Source: Algibacter miyuki
GTDB lineage: Bacteria > Bacteroidota > Bacteroidia > Flavobacteriales > Flavobacteriaceae
Direction of reading: 5' to 3'
DNA length: 64,000 nucleotides
Assembly (NCBI RefSeq): GCF_030409805.1
Contig: NZ_JAUFQP010000001.1
Location: forward strand, 310,001 to 374,000
Made by a program: the position numbers and the translations under genes. The notes below the pieces were generated by a model. The model was not told the origin of the DNA and made no database searches. It saw nothing but the letters and a program-made list of their open reading frames with translations. Positions 44,567 through 52,950 of this stretch are shown here, one piece after another. How positions within the stretch are numbered: the stretch's first letter is position 1; each line of letters begins with the position of its first letter.

Positions 44567-46015
44567 ATGATACCATTTAAGAAACTAAGCCTTTTGGTTA
44601 TAGGCATTACTATGTTACTTTCTTGTAACTTAAAAAAAGCGAATACCACTCAAGTAACAAAAGAATCTAAACCCAATGTCCTAATTATTTTGGCAGACCA
44701 ATGGAGGGCCCAAGCAACAGGGTATGCCGGGGACCCTAATGTAAAAACACCAGCCTTGGATAGTTTAGCGGCAATAAGTGTTAATTTTAAAAATGCGGTA
44801 TCAGGAATGCCTGTATGTTCTCCTTTTAAAGCATCTCTATTAACAGGACAGCGACCTTTAACACATGGTGTTTTTATGAATGATGTGCAATTAGATACCA
44901 ATGCGGTAACTATGGCAAAAATTTTAGCAAAGGAAGGATATAGTACAGGTTTTGTGGGTAAATGGCATATTGACGGACATGGAAGGTTACAAAATGTAAT
45001 GCCTGGTAATAGAAGACAAGGATTTCAATTTTGGATGGGAAATGAATGTACGCACAATTACAATGGATCTGTATATTATGATAATGATGATCCTAAAAGA
45101 AAAATTTGGAAAGGTTATGACACGTTTGCACAAACTGATGCTGCTATTAATTATATGAATGATAGAAAATTGGCTAACAACCCATTTTTAATGTTACTTT
45201 CTTATGGAACGCCTCACGCTCCTTACCATTCAGCCCCCAAAGAATATAGAGACTTATTTAACCCAGACGATATTAAGTTACGTGAAAATGTTCCTGTTAA
45301 TATGAAGAAAAAAGTAAGAGAGGATCTCGCTGGTTATTATGCACATATTACGGCCTTAGATGATATGATAGGAAAGGTTGTCCGAAATTTAAGGGAAAAT
45401 AGCCAGCTAGATAATACTATTATTGTTGTAACCGCAGATCATGGAGATCTTTTGGGGTCTCATGGCGCCTATAAAAAACAACAACCTTATAACGAATCTG
45501 CTGGAGTTCCTATGTTATATTATATTCCTGAAAAATTAAAAATAGCTCCAGGAATAAAAGATGCTTTGATGAATTCGGAAGATATATTACCAACTATTTT
45601 AGCTTTGTGTGATGTTAAAATTCCTGACACTGTAGAAGGTATTAACTATAGACCTTATTTGGAAGGCAAAGAAAAGAACGTTGGAGAGTCTACTTTGTTA
45701 ACCTGTGTACAGCCATTTGGACAATGGAATAAAGTGCAACATGGAGGTAAAGAGTATAGAGCGCTTAAGACTAAAAGATACACTTATGCGAAAGACTTAG
45801 ACGGTCCTTGGTTGTTATTTGATGACGAGAAGGATCCGTATCAAATGAATAATTTAATTGGAAATGTAGCCTATGCTTCGTTACAAAAAGAGTTAGATAA
45901 AAAGCTAATAGAACGCTTAGTTGAAACAGAAGACGATTTTCTTCCAGGCATGGAATATATTAAAAAATGGGGATATGCTTTAGACGCAACTGGTACTGTG
46001 CCTTACACACAATAA
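44567..46015 (+). CDS. S1-family sulfatase lipoprotein with atypical CSPFK maturation motif
   Basis: 482 aa from the ATG at 44567. An upstream in-frame ATG at 44516 lies inside the previous gene; MIPFKKLSLLVIGITMLLSC is a clean lipoprotein signal. ILADQWRAQATGYAGDPNVK and the following TPALDSLAA place it in the sulfatase subgroup that usually reads CSP(F/Y)RASLLTGQ. Here the site is CSPFK (Cys84-Lys88), with Arg replaced by Lys (codon AAA). GFVGKWHIDGHGRLQN, LSYGTPHAPYH and VTADHGDLLGSHGAYKKQQP are otherwise intact. Arg in C-x-P-x-R helps both maturation and the active site, so activity is uncertain. It is the last gene of the unit. Confidence 0.9.
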   Translation: MIPFKKLSLLVIGITMLLSCNLKKANTTQVTKESKPNVLIILADQWRAQATGYAGDPNVKTPALDSLAAISVNFKNAVSGMPVCSPFKASLLTGQRPLTHGVFMNDVQLDTNAVTMAKILAKEGYSTGFVGKWHIDGHGRLQNVMPGNRRQGFQFWMGNECTHNYNGSVYYDNDDPKRKIWKGYDTFAQTDAAINYMNDRKLANNPFLMLLSYGTPHAPYHSAPKEYRDLFNPDDIKLRENVPVNMKKKVREDLAGYYAHITALDDMIGKVVRNLRENSQLDNTIIVVTADHGDLLGSHGAYKKQQPYNESAGVPMLYYIPEKLKIAPGIKDALMNSEDILPTILALCDVKIPDTVEGINYRPYLEGKEKNVGESTLLTCVQPFGQWNKVQHGGKEYRALKTKRYTYAKDLDGPWLLFDDEKDPYQMNNLIGNVAYASLQKELDKKLIERLVETEDDFLPGMEYIKKWGYALDATGTVPYTQ

Positions 46016-46047
46016 ACTAATAGTTTTTTAGCTTATAAATATAAAAG

Positions 46048-46087
46048 AAAGACCTCCTTTACTCATCCCAATGTTAAGGAGGTCTTT
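46048..46087. terminator. Bidirectional intrinsic terminator
   Basis: AAAGACCTCCTT (46048-46059) pairs perfectly with AAGGAGGTCTTT (46076-46087). It lies between the sulfatase ending at 46015 (+) and the GH43 fragment ending at 46121 (-). Confidence 0.88.
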
Positions 46088-46120
46088 TGTATTTACAAAT
46101 TTGTTTAAAGTCTAAGTTTA

Positions 46121-46666
46121 TTATTTTGTATCTCCTTTTGGACCATCATAGTCATATTGAAACCAACCAATATCAATATATCCTTTTGCTTCTGAGTTCA
46201 TGCTGTAATAGCCAACCATATTGGGTGTGAAACCACTAAATAGTAAACGGACTTCATTTCCAAATTGTGTAAACATTTTTCCGTCTAAACTATAATAAAA
46301 AGTAGCTAAACCATTTGTGACTTTCGCCTGAAACCAAATCATTTTTTGATTTATAAAGCTTCCTTTTTGAATATTAGGAGCGTCATTTTTACCAGATCTA
46401 AACAAGAGTTGTAACTTCTTTTTTTCTTTTTTGATAGCAATGGCATTATTTTTAAGAGAAGAAATATGAAATCCAATTTTTTGTCCAGACTTCATTTTAG
46501 AAAGGTCTATTTTGATTGTCATTACATTATTATACCGACCCATTAAACGTTGTCCGATTATATTTGGAAGTTCATCTAGACTGTTGTTTTTTGAGGAAGA
46601 AGGGACAGATGATTTTAATCTTAAAAAACCAGGTCTTTCTGTGAGTGACCATTTTGACATATCCAT
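46121..46666 (-). pseudogene. GH43 C-terminal (concanavalin-like) domain fragment
   Basis: 181 aa. KWSLTERPGFLRLKSSVPSS, QRLMGRYNNVMTIKIDLSKM, IWFQAKVTNGLATFYYSLDG and VGYYSMNSEAKGYIDIGWFQ fit the C-terminal beta-sandwich of GH43 beta-xylosidase/arabinofuranosidase-type enzymes. The five-bladed catalytic domain that should precede it is absent, there is no signal peptide and no locus-type promoter. The fragment begins within a few bases of another gene tail on the opposite strand (46670-46852), so this is a rearrangement junction. Confidence 0.75.
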
Positions 46667-46669
46667 TAC

Positions 46670-46852
46670 AAGCTTGAATATAAAGAGGTAAGAAAGGATT
46701 TAGAAAAACTAACATTGACTTGGATGAAGGAATATAATGATGAATTCTATGGAGCTGACGAATTTAAAAAGATATACCCTAATAAAGAAAAGTGGAAATA
46801 TAATTACACAAAAAACATTACAGAATTATTTGCAGAAACCCCAATTAACTAA
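46670..46852 (+). pseudogene. Sulfatase C-terminal tail fragment
   Basis: The open reading KLEYKEVRKDLEKLTLTWMK followed by EYNDEFYGADEFKKIYPNKE and ELFAETPIN then stop resembles the end of secreted S1 sulfatases. There is no start codon, signal or catalytic part. It abuts the GH43 fragment head-to-head on the other strand and stops 12 bp before the intact sulfatase gene at 46865. Confidence 0.6.
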
Positions 46853-46864
46853 ATTCACAATAAA

Positions 46865-48196
46865 ATGAAGGTAAAGAGAAGTAATATAGTGCGGTTGACG
46901 GTTAATGGAATCGTGTGTTTTTTTATATGTGTATTAAGTCTGAAAGCTCAAGATAAAGGGCCAAATATTATTCTGATAATGGCAGATGATTTAGGGATGG
47001 AATGTATTGAAGCATATGGAGGAACTTCTTATAAAACTCCTCATATAAACAAACTTGCTATGCAAGGTATTCAATTTGAAAATTGCCACGCGCAACCAGT
47101 TTGTACACCTTCACGTGTACAAATAATGACAGGTAAATATAATGTGCGGAATTATACACGTTTCGGGGAATTAGATAGAAGCCAAATAACTTTTGGAAAT
47201 CTTTTGAAAAATACAGGTTATAAAACTGCTATAGCTGGAAAATGGCAATTAGGAAAAGAAGAAGATTCTCCGCAACATTTTGGATTTGATGCATCCTGTC
47301 TTTGGCAGCAATCTAGACCAAGATTTGATAGTTTGAGACATGATACTAGGTTTTCAAATCCGGTTCTTCAAATTAACAATAAAGTACAGCATTTTACCAA
47401 TGGGGAATTTGGCCCTGATATTGTTAGTGACTTTATTTGTGATTTTATTGAAGAGAATAAAAATGAGCAATTTTTTGCTTATTACCCAATGCTTTTAGCA
47501 CATTATCCTTTTGTTCCCACTCCAGACTCTAAAGATTGGGATTCAAAAAGTATGGGCTCTCTAATTAATAAAGGAGATCCTAAATATTTTGCAGATATGG
47601 TTGCATATATGGATGGAATAGTTGGAAAAATTGTAGCTAAAGTAGAAAGTTTAGATCTTAGTGAAAATACAATTATTATTTTCACTGGTGACAACGGAAC
47701 TGAAAAACTGATAACCTCAATGCTAAACGGTAAAGACTATCCAGGAGGAAAAACACGAACTACAGATAATGGAACTCACGTTCCTTTTGTGGCAAGGTGG
47801 GATGGGAAAATTAAACCAAATACGAAAAGTTCTGACTTGATTGATTTTAGTGATATTTTGCCAACAATTTGTGATATTGCTAATGCTGATATACCTTCAG
47901 AATTCGTTGTGGATGGAACTAGCTTTCTTCCTCAGCTTCTTGCCGAAAGGGGGACTTCTAGAAAATGGATTTACAGTTGGTATTCTCCTCATGGAAACCT
48001 AAGAGTACTAAAAGAATTTACTAGAAATAAAGAGTATAAGTTGTATTCAACAGGGAAATTTTATAATGTCAAAGATGATTTTTATGAGAAGAACCCTCTT
48101 CCAATGGCAGGCCTCAGTGAAAAAGAGAGACAAGTGTATAAAGAATTAAAAAATGCACTGAAAATTTATAAACTTGCTAGAGTAGAAAAGAAGTAA
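46865..48196 (+). CDS. S1-family sulfatase
   Basis: 443 aa with a signal peptide (NGIVCFFICVLSLKAQD). IILIMADDLGMECIEAYGG carries the DD pair. The formylglycine site is CTPSR (Cys80). IAGKWQLGKEEDSPQHFGFD and IIIFTGDNGTEKLITSMLNG match the metal and substrate-site landmarks of a compact arylsulfatase. It follows a sulfatase tail fragment and has no recognisable locus-type promoter nearby, so its original promoter may have been lost in the rearrangement. No partner gene follows. Confidence 0.92.
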   Translation: MKVKRSNIVRLTVNGIVCFFICVLSLKAQDKGPNIILIMADDLGMECIEAYGGTSYKTPHINKLAMQGIQFENCHAQPVCTPSRVQIMTGKYNVRNYTRFGELDRSQITFGNLLKNTGYKTAIAGKWQLGKEEDSPQHFGFDASCLWQQSRPRFDSLRHDTRFSNPVLQINNKVQHFTNGEFGPDIVSDFICDFIEENKNEQFFAYYPMLLAHYPFVPTPDSKDWDSKSMGSLINKGDPKYFADMVAYMDGIVGKIVAKVESLDLSENTIIIFTGDNGTEKLITSMLNGKDYPGGKTRTTDNGTHVPFVARWDGKIKPNTKSSDLIDFSDILPTICDIANADIPSEFVVDGTSFLPQLLAERGTSRKWIYSWYSPHGNLRVLKEFTRNKEYKLYSTGKFYNVKDDFYEKNPLPMAGLSEKERQVYKELKNALKIYKLARVEKK

Positions 48197-48696
48197 AAAG
48201 ACATTTTCTATTTAAATAGAAAAAATAGTTTTGACAAAAAAGAAAGTCGGAATAGAATTTAATAAGTAGATGGAAAAATAGGAATCTCTCGCAAAATAGA
48301 ATTAGACAAAAACTTTTAAAACAAACTGGGGACGAAATTCTTACAGCTATTGATGGATATGTTAAAAAAAAAAGGGCTTTGAGATGAAAACAAGTTGGTA
48401 GTTTTTTTATAAATTTATTAGTATAGATGTATTTATTAGTTTTTTTTTTTTTTTTTTGAGTTTATTGGACATTGAGGTAGGTACGCTTACCAGAGCCTTT
48501 ATCTTCTTGAGTAATGTAATGTATGCTCTTAGCTGTGCTTTTAGAGGTGTAGATAGGTTCATCATTTTGTTCTTTCCGTTCATGGGATGGGAGATTGGTG
48601 TCCGCCTAAAGGAATTGGTAACATTTAATGCCTTGTACAGCAAGATTGATTTAAAGTATTACTTTTTTATATTTCGTATTTATAATTTCTGACAAT

Positions 48697-48721
48697 TTGT
48701 TGTATTTCATAAATACAACAA
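48697..48721. repeat. Perfect inverted repeat
   Basis: TTGTTGTATTT (48697-48707) and AAATACAACAA (48711-48721) around CAT. It may terminate leftover transcription from 46865 or be the end of a lost element. Confidence 0.5.
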
Positions 48722-48876
48722 TCCTTTAGGAACTAATTAAACTTGTCTTAATAAAAGTCTTCTCATTTGGGGATTTAAAAAGAGGGGAGGTGAAATAAGT
48801 TTGATGTATTGCTTGTTTTTAACGTGATTAATACAAGTAGTCAATCTTGTTATAAGAATAATTTCCATTAATAAAA

Positions 48877-48915
48877 ATAGGCCTCCTTAATTTTTTTAGA
48901 ATTAGGGAGGCCTAT
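48877..48915 (-). terminator. Intrinsic terminator of the 48930-61935 unit
   Basis: ATAGGCCTCC (48877-48886) pairs with GGAGGCCTAT (48906-48915), extended by TTAATT/AATTAG-type pairing around a T-rich loop. It lies 15 bp after the stop at 48930. Confidence 0.85.
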
Positions 48916-48929
48916 AGTTTTAGTTATTA

Positions 48930-51900
48930 TTATTTCACCAATAGCTTTTTAACAATAGTTTTATTATAATCCGTGTTTATTCTTACGAAATACATTCCTG
49001 AGTTTGCATTTATAAGGCGTATGGTGTTCCCCGTTATTTCTGATGGGATTATACGCCCCGTAATGCTGTAAACAGTTATGTTTATTGCATCATGATGTTC
49101 TTCTATACCTTTTATCTTTACTAGCTGGCCAGAAACACTAGGATTAGGGTATAACGCGAGGTTATCTTCTAAAGAGCTATTCTCTATAGATAAAGGTTTA
49201 CATATGTTTTCTGGATCAACAGCATTATTTGCACGAATCCAATCAATTTCAAAAGTGACATTAGTATCTGAAACAGGATCTATTCTAAGCCCTTTAATTA
49301 TTTTACCTTGCCATTCGCTATTAGAACTTAAATCGAAGGAAAGCGTTTGGTAATTGCCATTACCCGTGTAGTTTGCAAATACCGTTCTAACTGCCGCAAA
49401 ATTTCCTGTTTCATTTTTCCAAAATATTTGCACTCTAGTATTGGCTTTATTGGCTTTCATTCTTATACTTAGTGTACTAATATCGGAGCCTGACATTTCT
49501 AAAAAGTCATTTTTTAAAATTTGAGCATCACCACTCGTGGCTGACGATGTACCCTTTAAAACGCCCGAATCTTCCACTACAGTTCCATTAATATTTCTTT
49601 TTGTAAATCCATCAAAAATACTACTGTCACCGTTAAATTCTAATGCAAAATCTGAAGCCGTATTGGGGTCGCGACATAGGCTTATTTCTTCAGCATCTAA
49701 CAGACCGTCTCCATCAGAATCTTGAATTATAGCGGTCGATGAAACACTATAATTTATTGGTATGTCGGCTCCAAGTTGTATGGAGTTAATTTGTACATTA
49801 GAGGAGGATACACTGTGGATGTTTCCCATATTAGATTCATGAAAACGCAGTATTAATTTTTTAACTTTTGTGAATTTATCAAATTCAGAGTCTTGGCCTA
49901 TACGAATGTTTTCAATGTCAGAAGAAGCGTAAGTTCCTAAGCTTAATGTTCCTCCTTCAGTATCCTCCATTAAAACTTCTACATCAGGTCCGGTATAATT
50001 AATATTTAAAGTATTGAAATATTCCCAGACTTGTCTGCCTTCTAAAGTAATAGTGTAATCTGTATAACCTTCTATACCATTGCCATTATTTTCTGCTGAA
50101 AATGATACATTGTTGCTTCCGTAAGAAAACGTAGGTGCAGTTAAACCATCGGTAGTGGCGGATGTATCTCTAATGTCATCTCCCTTGCCATAATCAATAA
50201 GGGTAACAAAATCTTGAATACTTGTTCTATCGTTACAATTACCATCTACACAAATTCTAAAAACTAGGTTTTGAAATCTAAAGTCTTGACCAAATTGCCA
50301 TTGAGCAGATTGAGGTGCAATTCGATTGGTTATAATTTTCGCATAGATTGTATTATCCTTAAAGAGGTAAGCTTGAGTTGCGCTATTTTTTAATTGTGTA
50401 AAATTAGCTACTTCAGTAGCTCCAACTACAGTTGCAGACGATGGCATATTTGGATACACAAGAATTGTAGTTTCTGAATTTGTCTTAGCGCCATCCATTC
50501 TTGCTATCATATAATTTGGAAACTTATGATATTGGAAATAATATTTATAGTCTAAATCATTAGATATAACCGGTGCATCAAAATATATGTTTTGAGTTTG
50601 TATATTAAAAACGGCATGTGTTGTTTTATCTGGATATTCTGTAATAAAATAGCGTGGTGTAAAAGGACCATTGGATTTATCTAAATTATCAAGATCTCTT
50701 AAATAGTTATATTCTGTTACAGAGGTTATCCAAGCACCCCATTCTGGCTTTTCAATAATATTTGTTTGTTGAGCGTTAGCACCCTTTTCATAAAGATTTT
50801 TGCCATTAGGGTTTGGTGAAATAATTGGAGATATACGGCTGCCTGCTGTTCCAGTCAGACTTCCATCTTCATCAATTATACCGCTTAAATACATATAACT
50901 TACAAAGGATGTATTTGTAAAATCAAATTTATTCGCTTCGGGTATAGCGGGGTCGAAAGTTATACCTCTGGCAAAATGATTGGTCGATTTTCTTGACGCA
51001 CCGTTTGTTTGAAAACAATAGGCATTAGCACCGTTAGAATCAAAACCAGCAAAATGTGTATCTACAATTCCAGATGGGCCATCGTATATGCTGTGACCTC
51101 TAAAGCCATTGTTAAAATGTTTTGCACCTAAGCTAGGGTAGGGTAATGTTCTACCTGCTTCTATTTCGCTTGCAGAGGTAGGAGTCCCTATATTATCAGA
51201 TTTACCTACTACTAATGAATTAAATAATGTTTGAGTATAAGAGAAAAAATCTGAACGACCGTTATCAGCAAATGTACACTCATGAAAATCCATTTTATTG
51301 GCTCTAATCCAAACATTTCTATCTACTGATTTGTATCCGGTAAAACGATTAATAATGGGTACAAATTGAGTTCCATTAGCATTTTGTGGTCTGTAATGTC
51401 CATTGGTTAATTCTTCTGTTACTTTATCTACGCCACTATCTATTCCCCAATTAAATAAGTTTGAATGTGCTTTGTTATCATCAAAAATACCCATAGGTTG
51501 AATCCCTGGTTCATAGCTTGATCCAGATTCATTTATAGGTTCTTCTAAAACGAGATGCCAAAAACCCGAACCATCCGACCCTGCAGCAACATTTCCTATA
51601 AAATCATTGTTGGGGTTTGTAATCCAAAATGTTGAAGGAAAAGCTTCTTCGGGTACTCCTCTGTCTGCTCCAATTCCTATATCATTAGGTGTTACTTCTT
51701 CTCCTATAACTGGTCTTTTACATAACACGCCTAAGTTATTTATGAAACTATTTCCTGTTTCATCCCCATCTTCAAGAAAAAAACCATGTCCAACAAAATC
51801 AAAACCAACATTGCCTTCAACAACGGTATTATTAGTACCATGAACGGTTATAAGTCTGTTGAAGGAGTGATGGATTCCAGCGTTTTTTATATACTGCCCT

Positions 51901-52862
51901 GTGGCATCACTTACTAAGTGCCAATGCCATGGATATTTAGCTACTTTAGATTTTTGTCCCATTCTAAACAACTCAATATTGGATGCTCTAGATACCGACC
52001 CAGGCATAGACATAATGTGTCCGCCAAAGCCATTTGTTTCACTAGACGCATCTCCTCTTACTTTTAAATTATGGGTTAATAAACCAACTTCTGCTCTTTC
52101 ATCTAAAGTAAGGTCTACAGTACCATTATTGTAAATTTGTTCAACACCCCAATGCATATAAGTTAATGGTGTATTTAAGCCTATTGTAGTTCCTGATACT
52201 GAAGTTATTGTTCTTTTTTCTGCTTGATGTGGGTCGAAATCTGTAGATGCAATCACTATTTCATCGCCTATTTCCCAATCCATAGTTTCTTTTAAGGTAA
52301 TGCTAGTTACTCCAGATGAAGCGGTTGCGTTTAATTGTGTCCAAGTTTTTTTAACGATGCCATGAAGTTCTAATCTTGCACCAGACATCACACCAATTAA
52401 TTTTGTACCCATAAAAGCATTCCCCATTAAAACACCATTTGGATCAGATCCTGTAAGGGTTACGATACCATTTGCTGAATATGGGTTAGCAACACTACCT
52501 ACTTGCATGAGTCCTCCGTCTTGAATCATAATACCTTCGGTAATTAATTCAAAATCTGTTGTTAAGTTAAACGGACTTAAAATACCAGAAACACTTACGC
52601 TTCTTGCTTCCATTGTGCCGGATAAAGTAACCCTAATGCCATTAGGAATTATAACGTCGTCTATGTTTGATGGCACTTGATTTGTACTCCATGTAGAATT
52701 GCTATTCCAGTCACCGTTAGAAATAGCAGAAATTGATGCTAGCGTGTTGGGGAGACAATTGTATTTTGAACTAATTAGTTCTTTTTTTTTATCAATTTTA
52801 GTGTAAGATGAAGTAGTTACAGTAACACATAAAACAGTGAAGTAAAGTAATAATTTTTTCAT
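48930..52862 (-). CDS. Large T9SS-exported G8-domain / parallel beta-helix protein
   Basis: 1310 aa with a signal peptide (LLLYFTVLCVTVTTSSYT). Residues about 50-170 are a G8 domain (GDWNSNSTWSTNQVPSNIDD, VIIPNGIRVTLSG). Residues about 260-650 have the CEMIP/TMEM2-like right-handed helix context (AEVGLLTHNLKVRGD, GGHIMSMPGSVSRASNIEL, KVAKYPWHWHLVSDATGQYI, GHGFFLEDGDETGN). The region near 1090-1240 looks like a carbohydrate-binding sandwich. The last 75 residues are a type IX sorting domain (LALYPNPSVSGQLVKIKGIE, TIVKKLLVK). Animal relatives of the G8 plus helix architecture bind or help cleave hyaluronan, so a polysaccharide depolymerase or binding role is plausible but unproven. It has its own promoter 12 besides lying at the end of a long unit. 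Confidence 0.82.
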   Translation of the reverse strand: MKKLLLYFTVLCVTVTTSSYTKIDKKKELISSKYNCLPNTLASISAISNGDWNSNSTWSTNQVPSNIDDVIIPNGIRVTLSGTMEARSVSVSGILSPFNLTTDFELITEGIMIQDGGLMQVGSVANPYSANGIVTLTGSDPNGVLMGNAFMGTKLIGVMSGARLELHGIVKKTWTQLNATASSGVTSITLKETMDWEIGDEIVIASTDFDPHQAEKRTITSVSGTTIGLNTPLTYMHWGVEQIYNNGTVDLTLDERAEVGLLTHNLKVRGDASSETNGFGGHIMSMPGSVSRASNIELFRMGQKSKVAKYPWHWHLVSDATGQYIKNAGIHHSFNRLITVHGTNNTVVEGNVGFDFVGHGFFLEDGDETGNSFINNLGVLCKRPVIGEEVTPNDIGIGADRGVPEEAFPSTFWITNPNNDFIGNVAAGSDGSGFWHLVLEEPINESGSSYEPGIQPMGIFDDNKAHSNLFNWGIDSGVDKVTEELTNGHYRPQNANGTQFVPIINRFTGYKSVDRNVWIRANKMDFHECTFADNGRSDFFSYTQTLFNSLVVGKSDNIGTPTSASEIEAGRTLPYPSLGAKHFNNGFRGHSIYDGPSGIVDTHFAGFDSNGANAYCFQTNGASRKSTNHFARGITFDPAIPEANKFDFTNTSFVSYMYLSGIIDEDGSLTGTAGSRISPIISPNPNGKNLYEKGANAQQTNIIEKPEWGAWITSVTEYNYLRDLDNLDKSNGPFTPRYFITEYPDKTTHAVFNIQTQNIYFDAPVISNDLDYKYYFQYHKFPNYMIARMDGAKTNSETTILVYPNMPSSATVVGATEVANFTQLKNSATQAYLFKDNTIYAKIITNRIAPQSAQWQFGQDFRFQNLVFRICVDGNCNDRTSIQDFVTLIDYGKGDDIRDTSATTDGLTAPTFSYGSNNVSFSAENNGNGIEGYTDYTITLEGRQVWEYFNTLNINYTGPDVEVLMEDTEGGTLSLGTYASSDIENIRIGQDSEFDKFTKVKKLILRFHESNMGNIHSVSSSNVQINSIQLGADIPINYSVSSTAIIQDSDGDGLLDAEEISLCRDPNTASDFALEFNGDSSIFDGFTKRNINGTVVEDSGVLKGTSSATSGDAQILKNDFLEMSGSDISTLSIRMKANKANTRVQIFWKNETGNFAAVRTVFANYTGNGNYQTLSFDLSSNSEWQGKIIKGLRIDPVSDTNVTFEIDWIRANNAVDPENICKPLSIENSSLEDNLALYPNPSVSGQLVKIKGIEEHHDAINITVYSITGRIIPSEITGNTIRLINANSGMYFVRINTDYNKTIVKKLLVK

Positions 52863-52904
52863 AAATATTAATTTTTAAATGAGTTAAAAGTGTATAATAT
52901 TTAG

Positions 52905-52950
52905 TAAAAATCGCTAATAACCTTAAGAAAACCATCCTGTTATTTCTGCC
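52905..52950 (-). promoter_or_regulatory. Locus-type promoter 12 (internal, G8 protein)
   Basis: Read on the minus strand: GGCAGA half-site (52950-52945), element ACAGGATGG (52940-52932), 19-bp spacer, -7 box GATTTTTA (52912-52905). It overlaps the stop codon of the preceding sulfatase gene, so it is an internal promoter of a longer unit. Confidence 0.65.

Larger units (their letters stand above)
48197..48929. other. 733-bp gene-poor stretch with decayed coding debris
   Basis: A short open tail near 48301-48387 (QKLLKQTGDEILTAIDGYVK, stop) and a minus-strand stretch at 48457-48660 (ending SIHYITQEDKGSGKRTYLNV, interrupted by stops) look like remnants of former genes, family not recognised. 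Between them is an 18-T run (48440-48457). A perfect 11-bp inverted repeat with a 3-nt loop lies at 48697-48721. No intact gene or locus promoter is seen. Confidence 0.5.

Noticed and set aside
48930-52862. Calling the G8/beta-helix protein a known pectate or ulvan lyase
   Set aside because: The helix alone is not diagnostic and I see no defining lyase motif.
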